Below, piece after piece: positions 27,491 through 37,593 of a stretch of DNA of 64,000 nucleotides. Positions within the stretch are counted from its first letter, which is position 1. Every line of letters starts with the position of its first letter. Below the pieces are notes generated by a model. That model saw only the letters and a program-made list of their open reading frames with translations, was not told the DNA's origin and did no database searches. This DNA comes from Pararhizobium mangrovi (GTDB taxonomy: Bacteria > Pseudomonadota > Alphaproteobacteria > Rhizobiales > Rhizobiaceae): NCBI RefSeq assembly GCF_006516965.1, contig NZ_VHLH01000014.1:56163-120162 (forward strand), in the 5' to 3' direction. The position numbers were made by a program, and so were the translations under genes.

Positions 27491-27976
27491 ATGACGATTT
27501 CGTCCGGCGATCGACTGCCCGAGGCCGCTTTCAAGGAACGCACGAGCGAGGGAATGCGCGAGACGACGACGGAAGAGATCTTCGCCGGGCGCAAGGTCGT
27601 GCTCTTCGCGGTTCCCGGCGCCTTCACGCCGACCTGCGACCTCAACCATCTGCCGGGCTACATCGAGCACAACGGCGCCATCCGCGCCAAGGGCGTCGAC
27701 GAGATCGCCGTCGTCGCGGTGAACGACGCCTTCGTCATGGGTGCCTGGGCGGAACATTCCGGCGGCAAGGACAAGGTGCGCTTCCTTTCCGACTGGGACG
27801 CTTCCTTTACGAAGGCGATCGGCATGGAAACGGATCTTTCCGGCGGCACGCTCGGCCTGCGCTCGAAGCGCTACGCGATGATCGTCGAGGACGGCGTGGT
27901 GAAGACGCTCAACATCGAGGAAACGCCGGGCACGGCCGAAAAATCAGGCGCCGCGGCAATTCTCGAGCAGCTTTGA
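27491..27976 (+). CDS. Peroxiredoxin, Prx5/AHP1 type
   Basis: A 161-residue thiol peroxidase that reduces H2O2 or organic hydroperoxides. The peroxidatic Cys is in VPGAFTPTCD (~residue 49), the Prx5 signature. VVAVNDAFVMGAWAE, LSDWDASFTKAIGM and LGLRSKRYAMIVEDG complete the family pattern. AAGGA lies about eight bases ahead of the ATG. It follows the DsbD-domain gene, and both concern thiol redox. It converges with rnhA with 12 bases between the stops. Confidence 0.93.
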   Translation: MTISSGDRLPEAAFKERTSEGMRETTTEEIFAGRKVVLFAVPGAFTPTCDLNHLPGYIEHNGAIRAKGVDEIAVVAVNDAFVMGAWAEHSGGKDKVRFLSDWDASFTKAIGMETDLSGGTLGLRSKRYAMIVEDGVVKTLNIEETPGTAEKSGAAAILEQL

Positions 27977-27988
27977 GCACTCGGCCCT

Positions 27989-28441
27989 TCAGGCGGCGCC
28001 GCGGCGTCGCTTGAAGGGCGCCATGCCTTCGCGGGCCAGTTCGTCGGCGCGCTCGTTCTCGGCGTGGCCGGCATGGCCCTTCACCCAGTGCCAGGAAATC
28101 GTATGGCGTTCGCGCGCCGCATCGAGCGCCTGCCAGAGTTCGGCGTTCTTGACCGGCTTCTTCGCCGCCGTCTTCCAGCCGTTCTTCTTCCAGTTGTCGA
28201 TCCAGCTGCGAATGCCGTCGCGCAGATAGTTCGAGTCGGTATAGAGCGCGACCTCGCACGGCGTCTTCAGCGCTTCGAGCGCGGAGATCGCCGCCATCAG
28301 TTCCATGCGGTTGTTGGTCGTCGCCGCCTCGCCGCCGGAAAGCTCCTTCTGCGTGCCGTTGTAGCGCAGGATCGCGCCCCAGCCGCCCGGTCCCGGATTG
28401 CCCGAGCACGCGCCGTCGGTGAAGATCTCCACGCTTTTCAC
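27989..28441 (-). CDS. rnhA: Ribonuclease HI
   Basis: A 150-residue RNase H that cuts RNA in RNA-DNA hybrids. The catalytic carboxylates are in [18 protein letters not shown] (Asp ~8), [13 protein letters not shown] (Glu ~46), [12 protein letters not shown] (Asp ~68) and the late [17 protein letters not shown] (His and Asp). The start is GTG, overlapping the thrB stop by four bases (GTGA). It is the last gene of the ispH-thrB-rnhA run, the standard order in Rhizobiales. Confidence 0.95.
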   Translation of the reverse strand: MKSVEIFTDGACSGNPGPGGWGAILRYNGTQKELSGGEAATTNNRMELMAAISALEALKTPCEVALYTDSNYLRDGIRSWIDNWKKNGWKTAAKKPVKNAELWQALDAARERHTISWHWVKGHAGHAENERADELAREGMAPFKRRRGAA

Positions 28442-29421
28442 GATGCCTCGTCTCCTTCGTCGTCGATCCCGTAGTCGGCGATGGTCCCGACCGTGCGATG
28501 GAAATGCAGCCGCCGCAGATATTCGAACGGATCCTTCTTGACGACGAACGCGCCTTCGGGCGTCGCCAGCCAGTCATAAAGGCGCGTCAGGAAGAAGCGG
28601 AGCGCGGCACCGCGGGCAAGCGTCGGAAGGGCGGCCCGCTCGCCGGCCGTGAGCGTGCGTTCGCTCTCGTAGCCCTCAAGAAGTGCCCGCCCGCTGGCCC
28701 GGTCGAACGCGCCGTCCCGCGAAAAGCACCAGGCGTTCAGGCACACCGCGACGTCGTAGGCGAGAAGATCGTTGCAGGCGAAATAAAAGTCGATCAGCCC
28801 GGAAAGCCGGTCGTCGAGAAAGAAGACGTTGTCTGGAAAGAGGTCCGCATGGATGACCCCGCTCGGCAGGTCTCGAGGCCAGTTCGCCTCCAGGAACGCG
28901 AGTTCGCCCTTGATGTCGTCACCGAGGCCCGGACGCAGCGTCCGCGCATCGTCGCGCGAAGCGTTCCAGAGCGGGCGCCAGTCGGCAAGGGAAAGCGCGT
29001 TCGCACGGGTCAGCCCGAAGTCGGCGCCGGCGCGGTGCATGGCCGCCATCTCCGCCCCGACGGCATAACAGTGCCGTGGCGCGGGATCGCGTGGCCACAT
29101 GCCTTCGAGGAAGGAGATGACTGCGGCCGGCCGGCCGGCAAGCTCGCCGATCAGCGCCCCGTCGTTGCGGTGGATCGGCAGCGGACAGGATAGCCCCTTT
29201 TCCGCCAGATGCTCCATCAGGCCGAGGAAGAACGGCAGGTCCTCCCGCGCCACGCGCTTTTCGTAGAGCGTCAGGATGTAGCTCGCGTCGTCGAGATGCA
29301 GCAGGAAGTTGGAATTCTCCACCCCCTCCGCGATGCCCTTGTAGGCGTGCATTCGCCCGACCGGGTAATCGGCGAGGAAGGCAGCGAGCTCTGCCTCGGT
29401 AATGTCGGTGTAGACGGCCAC
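28438..29421 (-). CDS. thrB: Homoserine kinase (choline-kinase-like ThrB)
   Basis: A 327-residue kinase phosphorylating L-homoserine on the route to threonine. It belongs to the aminoglycoside-phosphotransferase/choline-kinase fold used in alphaproteobacteria, not the GHMP fold. The catalytic loop is [13 protein letters not shown] (~residue 190) and the metal Asp is in [11 protein letters not shown]. The N-terminal lobe has [15 protein letters not shown]. It starts with GTG, lies 7 bases after ispH, and overlaps rnhA by four. ThrC, the next enzyme, is encoded at 17.2-18.6 kb. Confidence 0.93.
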   Translation of the reverse strand: MAVYTDITEAELAAFLADYPVGRMHAYKGIAEGVENSNFLLHLDDASYILTLYEKRVAREDLPFFLGLMEHLAEKGLSCPLPIHRNDGALIGELAGRPAAVISFLEGMWPRDPAPRHCYAVGAEMAAMHRAGADFGLTRANALSLADWRPLWNASRDDARTLRPGLGDDIKGELAFLEANWPRDLPSGVIHADLFPDNVFFLDDRLSGLIDFYFACNDLLAYDVAVCLNAWCFSRDGAFDRASGRALLEGYESERTLTAGERAALPTLARGAALRFFLTRLYDWLATPEGAFVVKKDPFEYLRRLHFHRTVGTIADYGIDDEGDEAS

Positions 29422-29428
29422 GCGAGCG

Positions 29429-30427
29429 TCAGCGGCCGCCGTTGACGAAGGCCATGTCGGCCGGCGTCAGGGCGACCTCGCGCAGTTCGCGATTGACCGG
29501 GAAATGCTCGGTCTCCTGAGCGGTTTCGGCGAGCGTCAGCGTGACGTCGAAGCGGGCGCGGAAGGCGTCGATGATCTCCTCGACCACCACTTCCGGCGCC
29601 GAGGCACCGGCGGAAAGGCCGAGCGTGCGCCACGCATGCGACTTGGACCAGTCGATCTCGTCGGCGCGCTGGACGAGCGCCGCGTCGCCCGAACCCGCGC
29701 GTTCGGCCACCTCGACGAGGCGGCGTGAATTGGAGGAGTTCGGTGCGCCGACGATCAGCACCATGTCGCACTCCGGCGCGACGGCGCGCACCGCCTCCTG
29801 CCGGTTGGTCGTGGCGTAGCAGATGGAGTCCGCCGAAGGTGGCGTGAGCGCCGGGAACCGGCTCTTCAGCACGTCGACGATGCCCGCCGTATCGTCGAGC
29901 GAGAGCGTCGTCTGCGTTACGAAACCCAGATTTTCGGTATCGGCCGGCCGATAGGTCTGCGCATCGTCGACGGTTTCGACCAGCGAAACCGCACCTTCGG
30001 GCAGCTGGCCCATGGTGCCGACGACCTCCGGGTGGCCGGCATGGCCGATGAGCACGACATGGCGGCCCTTGCGATGGTGGCGGATCGCCTGCTTGTGTAC
30101 CTTGGAGACGAGCGGGCAGGTCGCGTCGAGATAGAACAGCTCGCGTTCGCGCGCATCGGCCGGCACCGCCTTCGGCACGCCGTGCGCGGAGAAGACGACC
30201 GGTTGCGCGCGATGGGCGTCCGGAATCTCGCTCAGTTCCTCGATGAACACGGCACCCTGGCTTTCGAGCGCCTCGACGACGAACCGGTTGTGCACGATCT
30301 CGTGGCGCACATAGACCGGCGCACCGTATTTCTTCAGCGCCAGCACGACGATCTGGATGGCGCGATCGACGCCCGCGCAAAAGCCGCGCGGGCCGCATAG
30401 CCGGATGGTGAGCGGCGCTTTGTCCAT
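29429..30427 (-). CDS. ispH: 4-hydroxy-3-methylbut-2-enyl diphosphate reductase
   Basis: A 332-residue Fe-S enzyme performing the last step of the MEP isoprenoid pathway (HMBPP to IPP/DMAPP). The cluster cysteines are in [11 protein letters not shown] (~residue 17), [11 protein letters not shown] (~103) and [13 protein letters not shown] (~203). Conserved [23 protein letters not shown] and GAPNSSNS substrate motifs are present. ATG 30427 was taken over upstream frames because it gives the family N-terminus. It lies between surf1 and thrB in one run. Confidence 0.96.
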   Translation of the reverse strand: MDKAPLTIRLCGPRGFCAGVDRAIQIVVLALKKYGAPVYVRHEIVHNRFVVEALESQGAVFIEELSEIPDAHRAQPVVFSAHGVPKAVPADARERELFYLDATCPLVSKVHKQAIRHHRKGRHVVLIGHAGHPEVVGTMGQLPEGAVSLVETVDDAQTYRPADTENLGFVTQTTLSLDDTAGIVDVLKSRFPALTPPSADSICYATTNRQEAVRAVAPECDMVLIVGAPNSSNSRRLVEVAERAGSGDAALVQRADEIDWSKSHAWRTLGLSAGASAPEVVVEEIIDAFRARFDVTLTLAETAQETEHFPVNRELREVALTPADMAFVNGGR

Positions 30428-30498
30428 CGTCACGGCCTTTCCGTTCGAGCCTTCGATCCGGCCCGCATGAACCGGTCGGGGCGGGGTCGTGTCAAGTC

Positions 30499-31284
30499 TT
30501 AGCGACGTTCGTTCCCGCCCGTGTCGCGCCGGCGATACCACGAGCCGGCAAGCACGGCGAGGAGCACCAGCGCCAGCCCGTACCATGTGACGGCGTACTG
30601 CAGGTGATTGTTCGGCAGGTCGATCACCGTCACCCCGCCGATCGGCAGCGCGTTCGAGCCGGGCTTGCGCGCGGCATCGACGAAGAAGGGGACGAGGCGC
30701 GCATCCGTCAACCCCGTGGAGGCGGCCATCGCCTGCAAATCCTTCCAGTAGAAGATATTCCGCTTCGGTTCGTTCGCCGGCACGACCCAGGAAGGCTTTT
30801 GCGCCGGCGCTTCGCGGGCAAGGCCCGTCACCGTGACGGGTCCCTTCGACAGACTGTCGGGCCGGCTTGCCGGATCCTGGCGCCCGTCGGGCACGAAGCC
30901 GCGATTGACGAAGAGCGTCTCGCCGTCCTCTGTCGAAAGCGGCGTATAGACGAAGAAGCCCGGTGCCCCTTCGTGCGTCGCGAGGAAATGGCGTTCCTTC
31001 GTCTTGTCGAAAGTGCCGCGGACGGTGACGGGACGGTACTCGATCGGCTTGCCGGCCGAATGCATCGCCTCGATGCGCTTCAGCGGGACCGGCGGCTCGC
31101 GCATCCGTTCGTGGATCGTCGCAAGCAGCCCTTCCTTCCAGTGCAGGCGCTGAACCTGCCAGGTGCCGAGCGCGATCAGGATGCAGAAGACGACCGCCGC
31201 GAGCACGAGGGCGACGACCGTTCGCACCCGGCCGCCGCGCGGTCTCGAAGACGGCCGGGCATCGTGATCCGTGCTGCGGCTCAC
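30499..31284 (-). CDS. SURF1-family cytochrome oxidase assembly protein
   Basis: A 261-residue inner-membrane protein with one helix near each end ([20 protein letters not shown] and [20 protein letters not shown]) and a periplasmic domain between. Family motifs are [38 protein letters not shown] and [19 protein letters not shown]1 helps insert heme a into subunit I of aa3 oxidase. It starts with GTG, seven bases after the DUF983 gene, and is downstream of ctaE in the same run. Confidence 0.93.
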   Translation of the reverse strand: MSRSTDHDARPSSRPRGGRVRTVVALVLAAVVFCILIALGTWQVQRLHWKEGLLATIHERMREPPVPLKRIEAMHSAGKPIEYRPVTVRGTFDKTKERHFLATHEGAPGFFVYTPLSTEDGETLFVNRGFVPDGRQDPASRPDSLSKGPVTVTGLAREAPAQKPSWVVPANEPKRNIFYWKDLQAMAASTGLTDARLVPFFVDAARKPGSNALPIGGVTVIDLPNNHLQYAVTWYGLALVLLAVLAGSWYRRRDTGGNERR

Positions 31285-31291
31285 GGACGGC

Positions 31292-31675
31292 TCACCGGGA
31301 ATCGATCTCGCCCTGGCGGGCGCTGTTTCGATACTGGAGCGCGATCATCACGCCCTTGAAGGGGCGCAGCGCCGCAAGGCACAGGACGGCCGCAAGCGGA
31401 ATCCACAGCACGAAATGGAGCCAGAGCGGCGGCGCGAAGCGCACCTCCGACCAGAGAGCGAGGCCGACCACGAAGAAGCCGATCGCCATGATGACGAAGA
31501 CCGCCGGCCCGTCGCCGGCGTCGGCGAAGCCGTAGTCAAGGCCGCAGCGCTCGCACCGCACCCGCGGCGCGACGAACCCGTCGAAGAGCGCGCCCTTGCC
31601 GCAACGCGGGCACCGGCCGGAAAGGCCGGCCCGTATCGCATCCGCAGGCAGGTAGGACGTCTCGTCATGCGTCAT
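31292..31675 (-). CDS. DUF983 membrane protein
   Basis: A 127-residue protein with two CxxC pairs at the N-terminus (GRCPRCGKGALFDGF, RCERCGLDYGF), a zinc-ribbon-like unit, then two membrane helices (PAVFVIMAIGFFVVGLALW and LWLHFVLWIPLAAVLCLAA). DUF983 genes regularly accompany ctaE and surf1 in alphaproteobacteria, suggesting a role in oxidase assembly. The function is not established. Confidence 0.88.
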   Translation of the reverse strand: MTHDETSYLPADAIRAGLSGRCPRCGKGALFDGFVAPRVRCERCGLDYGFADAGDGPAVFVIMAIGFFVVGLALWSEVRFAPPLWLHFVLWIPLAAVLCLAALRPFKGVMIALQYRNSARQGEIDSR

Positions 31676-31702
31676 GGACGTCTCGCGTGCGCCGTCACCC
31701 GG

Positions 31703-32578
31703 CTATTCGGCAAGCATCGGAGCGCCCCAGCTTCCCCAAACATAGATGCAGAAGAAGAGGAAGAGCCAGACCACGTCGACGAAATGCCAGTACCAGGCCG
31801 CCGCCTCGAAGCCGAAATGCTTCTCCGGCGTGAACTGCCCCTTGATCGCGCGGATGAGGCACACGAGCAGGAAGATCGTGCCGATCATCACATGGAAACC
31901 GTGGAAGCCGGTCGCCATGAAGAACGTCGCGCCGAAAATGGAGTTCTTGAAGGCGAACGGCGCGTGAATGTACTCGTAGGCCTGGACCATGGAAAAGAGC
32001 GCGCCGAGCGCCACGGTCAGCACCAGCCCCATGATCATGCCCTTGCGGTCGCGATGGAGCAGCGCGTGGTGCGCCCATGTCACCGTCGTTCCGGAGAGAA
32101 GCAGGATGATGGTGTTGTAGAGCGGCAGATGCAGCGGATCCATGAACAGCGTGCCCTCGGGCGGCCACTGCCCGCCGAGGAACTGCGCCCGCGCGACCTG
32201 CTCGACCGAGTTCGGAAAGAGGCTCGCATCGAAATAGGCCCAGAACCACGCGACGAAGAACATCACCTCCGAGGCGATGAACATGATCATGCCGTAGCGC
32301 AGATGCAGCGAGACGACGCCGGTGTGGTAACCCTCCCGCCCTTCGCGGATCGTGTCCGACCACCACGAGAACATGGTGAAGAGGATGATGGCGAGGCCGA
32401 TGAAGAAGAGCCACGGGCTCGCCAGGTCGATGCCGAAGAGCGAGAAATCCTTGCCCTGGGCATATTTCATGTAGCCGATGCCGCCGATCGCCATGACGAG
32501 CGCGCCGATCGATCCCGTGATCGGCCAGGGGCTCGGATTGACGATGTGGTAGTCGTGCTGTTTCTCGACGTTGGCCAT
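31703..32578 (-). CDS. ctaE: Cytochrome c oxidase subunit III
   Basis: A 291-residue subunit III of aa3 oxidase with seven membrane helices. The N-terminus is MANVEKQHDYHIVNPSPWPI, and family motifs include FTMFSWWSDTIREG, MFFVAWFWAYFDASLFP, GTTVTWAHHALLH, EYIHAPFAF and TGFHGFHVMIGTIFL. Its upstream neighbour is coxF with only 93 bases between, although ctaG usually sits there. The start at 32578 matches the family. Confidence 0.96.
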   Translation of the reverse strand: MANVEKQHDYHIVNPSPWPITGSIGALVMAIGGIGYMKYAQGKDFSLFGIDLASPWLFFIGLAIILFTMFSWWSDTIREGREGYHTGVVSLHLRYGMIMFIASEVMFFVAWFWAYFDASLFPNSVEQVARAQFLGGQWPPEGTLFMDPLHLPLYNTIILLLSGTTVTWAHHALLHRDRKGMIMGLVLTVALGALFSMVQAYEYIHAPFAFKNSIFGATFFMATGFHGFHVMIGTIFLLVCLIRAIKGQFTPEKHFGFEAAAWYWHFVDVVWLFLFFCIYVWGSWGAPMLAE

Positions 32579-32625
32579 GGCGGTCTCGAACCCTCTTCCC
32601 TCTGTTCTTTCCTTCCGCACCGGGC

Positions 32626-32649
32626 GGCAGGCCTTTCGTGTCGCCTGCC
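32626..32649 (-). terminator. Hairpin between coxF and ctaE
   Basis: A 7-bp inverted repeat GGCAGGC / GCCTGCC with a 10-base loop lies in the 93-base gap where ctaG is missing. It may be a partial terminator or processing hairpin; there is no T-tract. Confidence 0.3.
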
Positions 32650-32671
32650 TTCCGGTTCGGCCGCGACGGCG

Positions 32672-32806
32672 TCAGGCCGACGTCATCTTGATGATCGTCA
32701 CCACGTAGAAGATCACGACAAGGGCCGCCAACGCCAGCCCGATCGCGACGGATCGGCTTCGTCGCGCCCGCTTCTGCCCCTCCGTCAGGTTGACGCGATC
32801 CTTCAT
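32672..32806 (-). CDS. CoxF-like small membrane protein
   Basis: A 44-residue peptide: a basic N-terminus ([20 protein letters not shown]) followed by one membrane helix ([20 protein letters not shown]). It is the short single-span protein found just after ctaB in Rhizobiales oxidase clusters, often annotated CoxF. Its start overlaps the ctaB stop by one base (TGATG). Its role, probably in oxidase assembly or stability, is inferred from position. Confidence 0.85.
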   Translation of the reverse strand: MKDRVNLTEGQKRARRSRSVAIGLALAALVVIFYVVTIIKMTSA

Positions 32807-33753
32807 CAAAGCACGCCGGACGCCCGCAGCACGGCGACGCCGAGATGGTCGAGCAGCAACGCGCCGAAGATGATGGCGAGGTAGACGAGCGAGTAGCCGA
32901 AGAGGCGTTTGGCCGGAACCATTGCGCGGTCGCCCTCGGGCATGCGGAACACCTGCCATGCGCGGTGGACGAAGACGGCGCCGGCGACGACGGCCACGAG
33001 CCCGTAGACCGGGCTTGCGAAACCGAGAACGGCCGGCGCGACGGCGCTCGCCGCCATGACGACCGAATAGCCGAGGATCTGCCGCTTGGTCGCCGCCTCC
33101 CCGGCGACGTTGGGCAGCATCGGCACGCCGGCGCTGCCGTAGTCGCGCAGCTTGAAGAGAGCCAGCGCCCAGAAGTGCGGCGGCGTCCACAGGAACACGA
33201 TCAGAAAGAGCACGAAGCTGTCGAGCGAGACCGAGCCGGTCACGCATGCCCAGCCGATCATCGGAGGAAAGGCGCCGGCCGCCCCGCCGATGACGATGTT
33301 CTGCGGCGTCAGGCGCTTCAGCCACGCCGTGTAGACGACGACGTAGAAGACGATGGTGAAGGCGAGGAAGGCGGCCGAGAACCAGTTGACCGCAAGCCCG
33401 AGCGTCATCACCGAGAAGAAGGCGAGCACGAGGCCGAAGGCCAGCGCCTCGCCGGGTCGTATGCGCCCGGAAGGCACGGGCCGGCCGGCGGTGCGCGTCA
33501 TCACGCCGTCGATGTCGGCGTCGTACCACATGTTGAGCGCGCCGGCAGCACCGGCACCGACGGCGATGCACACGATCGCCACGAGGCCGATCAGCGGGTG
33601 GATCGTGCCCGGCGCAAGCACCATCCCGGTGATCGCGGTGAAGACCACGAGCTGCATGACGCGCGGCTTGAGCAGGCGCATAAAATCGCGTGCGCTGCCT
33701 TCCGAGAGGTCGGAAGCGAAGGGAAGACCGTCCTGCTCGTCGAATACCGTCAT
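32806..33753 (-). CDS. ctaB: Protoheme IX farnesyltransferase (heme O synthase)
   Basis: A 315-residue UbiA-family prenyltransferase with about nine membrane helices that converts heme B to heme O. Asp-rich motifs are [20 protein letters not shown] (~residue 72) and the second cytoplasmic loop [17 protein letters not shown] (~212), with [14 protein letters not shown], as in the family. ATG 33753 matches the known N-terminus better than the upstream Met at 33777. It is separated from ctaD by 115 bases containing strong palindromes. Confidence 0.95.
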   Translation of the reverse strand: MTVFDEQDGLPFASDLSEGSARDFMRLLKPRVMQLVVFTAITGMVLAPGTIHPLIGLVAIVCIAVGAGAAGALNMWYDADIDGVMTRTAGRPVPSGRIRPGEALAFGLVLAFFSVMTLGLAVNWFSAAFLAFTIVFYVVVYTAWLKRLTPQNIVIGGAAGAFPPMIGWACVTGSVSLDSFVLFLIVFLWTPPHFWALALFKLRDYGSAGVPMLPNVAGEAATKRQILGYSVVMAASAVAPAVLGFASPVYGLVAVVAGAVFVHRAWQVFRMPEGDRAMVPAKRLFGYSLVYLAIIFGALLLDHLGVAVLRASGVL

Positions 33754-33801
33754 TGCCTGCCCATGAACGCAGCCCACCGCGCAGCCTCGATACGCCGCGC
33801 C

Positions 33802-33850
33802 GGAAAGGCCTTTCCTTCAATCGGGAAAGCCGCTCGAACGGCGGCTTTCC
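33802..33850 (-). terminator. Palindromes between ctaD and ctaB
   Basis: A 10-bp perfect stem (GGAAAGCCGC / GCGGCTTTCC, 33824-33850) is followed by a second perfect 14-base palindrome GGAAAGGCCTTTCC (33802-33815). They sit right after the ctaD stop, so they may attenuate readthrough into ctaB or protect the ctaCD transcript end. T-runs on the minus strand are poor. Confidence 0.5.
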
Positions 33851-33868
33851 GTTTTCGTTCCCTGCCGA

Positions 33869-35527
<1,659 letters not shown>

Positions 35528-36535
35528 TCACTCCCTGCCCGTGGACGTACCGGGCGTCGTGTTCTGCGTCGCGCCTTGGGACCCGTATGGAGGCTCGTGT
35601 GCGGCGGCATCGGCAAGGCGTACCGTGCCTGCGCGTTCGCCCGAAGCCACATCGTCGTTCTTCCGCCCGGCGGCGATCGAAGCGCGCAACTGCTTGTTGG
35701 CCGAGCCCAGATCCTTGGCTGCCGAAGCGGCCCAGTTCCTGTACTGCTCGGGCGTGACCGCCCTGACGGCGATCGGCATGAAGGCGTGGTTCTGCCCGCA
35801 CAGCTCCGAGCACTGGCCGTAGTAGATGCCGGGCTTTTCGACCTTGAACCAGGCCTCGTTGATGCGTCCGGGAATGGCGTCCATCTTCACGCCGAACGAC
35901 GGCATGGCGAAGGAATGGATGACGTCGCCGGACGTCACCAGCACGCGAACGACCTTGCCGACCGGCACCACCATCTCGTTGTCGACGGCGAGAAGCCGCG
36001 GGTACTGCGCCATGTCGGTCTTGTCGGCGTCCTTGCGGCCGTCGGCGTCGAGCATCAGCGAATCGAACGAGACGTCCTGCTTGCCTCCGCCCTGATAGTC
36101 GTAGCTCCAGTACCACTGGTGGCCCGTCGCCTTGACCGTCACGGCCGGCGGCGCCGGCGGCGAATACTGCGCGGTCAGCAACTGGAAGGAAGGGATCGCG
36201 ATGAACAGGAGCACGAGCACCGGCAGCACCGTCCAGGCCACCTCGATCAGCGTGTTGTGGCTGGTGCCGGAGGGCGTCGGGTTGGCGCTTGCGCGAAAGC
36301 GGAACATGACGATGCCGAGAAGCGCCATGACGAGCACCACGATCGGCACCACGAACCACATGGTGTAGTTCGCGAACCACTGGATCTGCGCCATGATGTC
36401 GGTCGCCGCCGGCTGGAACTGGGTCTCCCAGTCCGTCGGCTTCGCCGCGAACGCTCCGGTGGCGCAGGCCGGAACGGTTGCCCCGGCGAGAACGACGAAT
36501 CGCATCGCTTTCAAAAGGCTCACTCCCTCTCGCAT
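35528..36535 (-). CDS. ctaC: Cytochrome c oxidase subunit II
   Basis: A 335-residue subunit II. A signal peptide (MREGVSLLKAMRFVVLAGAT) precedes two membrane helices (~60-130) and a cupredoxin domain with the CuA site: VIHSFAMPSFG, then YYGQCSELCGQNHAFMPI. The aromatic electron-entry motif is GHQWYWSYDY. The last ~50 residues (from RASIAAGRKND) are a low-complexity Gly/Thr/Ala tail beyond the usual family end. ATG 36535 has GAGAGGGG five bases ahead. A later Met at 36505 is possible. It is the first gene of the oxidase run. Confidence 0.95.
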   Translation of the reverse strand: MREGVSLLKAMRFVVLAGATVPACATGAFAAKPTDWETQFQPAATDIMAQIQWFANYTMWFVVPIVVLVMALLGIVMFRFRASANPTPSGTSHNTLIEVAWTVLPVLVLLFIAIPSFQLLTAQYSPPAPPAVTVKATGHQWYWSYDYQGGGKQDVSFDSLMLDADGRKDADKTDMAQYPRLLAVDNEMVVPVGKVVRVLVTSGDVIHSFAMPSFGVKMDAIPGRINEAWFKVEKPGIYYGQCSELCGQNHAFMPIAVRAVTPEQYRNWAASAAKDLGSANKQLRASIAAGRKNDDVASGERAGTVRLADAAAHEPPYGSQGATQNTTPGTSTGRE

Positions 36536-36851
36536 TCCAGCCCCTCTCGCGTTTCGCGCGTACCGTTGAACCGACACGACGCCAAAGACCCTCTCCCGCC
36601 TCAACGCTTGAAACCATAGTTTATCCTTCTTCGCAACTGGCGTACACGAAGCAGGTGCGGCATATCTTCACGGGCGCACGCGTCGCAGGTGGCGTGCCAG
36701 GCGTACGCCGATCGACGGCATTTTCGCCCGCGATGCGGACGCTGCGGTTCGCATTGCCCGGCACGCGGGGACGCACGCGCTTTCGTACGGCCGCGAAAGG
36801 CTCTAGAAGCGCGTGGCAAAGGATCAACGAGCGAAGGCCATCGCAACCATC
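36536..36851. other. Divergent intergenic region between ctaC and the IalB-like gene
   Basis: 316 bases without a supported gene. The part next to ctaC (36600-36690) is relatively AT-rich (CATAGTTTATCCTTC, GGCATATCTTCAC) and is the likely ctaC promoter region. No clear palindrome or canonical -35/-10 pair stands out. Confidence 0.4.
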
Positions 36852-37436
36852 ATGCTTTCCCCGTCCGACGTGAATGCCCGTATCAAAAGCTCGTGTGCGC
36901 GGGGCGAACGCACCGGGCGCACTTTCGTGCAGGTGGCGACGGCGCTTGCCGCCGCCGCCTTCCTGGCGAGCGCGGCGGCACCGGTCCTTGCGCAGGGCGT
37001 GGCACCGGGGGGCACCGTCGAGGCCAAACACGGCGCCTGGTCGACCGTATGCGGAACGCCGCCCGGCGCGCCGGGCAGGCAATGCGCGCTGATGCAGCTC
37101 GTCGTCGCCAAGGACCAGCCGAACGTGGCGATTTCCGTGGTCGCGCTGAAGACGGCGGACGGCGAGGCGCGTATCCTCAAGATCCTGACGCCGCTCGGCG
37201 TTCTCCTGCCGAAGGGCCTCGGCCTCTTCATCGACGGCAAGAGCATCGGCCGGGCCTATTTCCTCGTCTGCAGGGAGGAAGGCTGCCAGGTGGAGGTGAC
37301 GATCGACGACCAGCTCCTGAAGACGTTGAAGAGCGGCAAGCAGGCCGTCTTCACCCTCTACAAGACGCAGGAAGAAGGCATCGGCATTCCCGTCGACCTT
37401 ACCGGTTTCGGCGAGGGCTTCGACGCCCTGCCCTGA
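36852..37436 (+). CDS. Invasion-associated locus B (IalB)-family secreted protein
   Basis: A 194-residue protein with an N-terminal signal peptide ending near VLAQG (residue ~48) and an IalB domain: GAWSTVCGTPPGAPGRQCAL, VAISVVALKTADG, ILTPLGVLLPKGLGLFIDGK, CREEGCQVEVTIDDQLL and LTGFGEGFDAL. The two Cys pairs are the conserved ones. IalB of Bartonella affects erythrocyte invasion, but free-living Hyphomicrobiales carry many paralogues of unknown use. The start is uncertain (GTG 36813 or ATG 36852). Confidence 0.85.
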   Translation: MLSPSDVNARIKSSCARGERTGRTFVQVATALAAAAFLASAAAPVLAQGVAPGGTVEAKHGAWSTVCGTPPGAPGRQCALMQLVVAKDQPNVAISVVALKTADGEARILKILTPLGVLLPKGLGLFIDGKSIGRAYFLVCREEGCQVEVTIDDQLLKTLKSGKQAVFTLYKTQEEGIGIPVDLTGFGEGFDALP

Positions 37437-37593
37437 AAGCCGCCGGATCTCGGCCCCCGATCGTGGTTCCCGATCGCGTCCGCCAATCACGGCCCCGGAT
37501 CGCGACCCCGGATCGCGACATCGACGCCCGTTTCCTTGCCGGTGATCGCCCAAGGCCTTACATCGCACCGATCAGCCGAAAGGATCGAGCCCG

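Noticed and set aside
37490..37520. Two adjacent copies of CCCCGGATCGCGA ahead of tldD
   Set aside because: Only two short copies in a GC-rich spacer; could be chance or slippage, and no regulatory pattern is evident.
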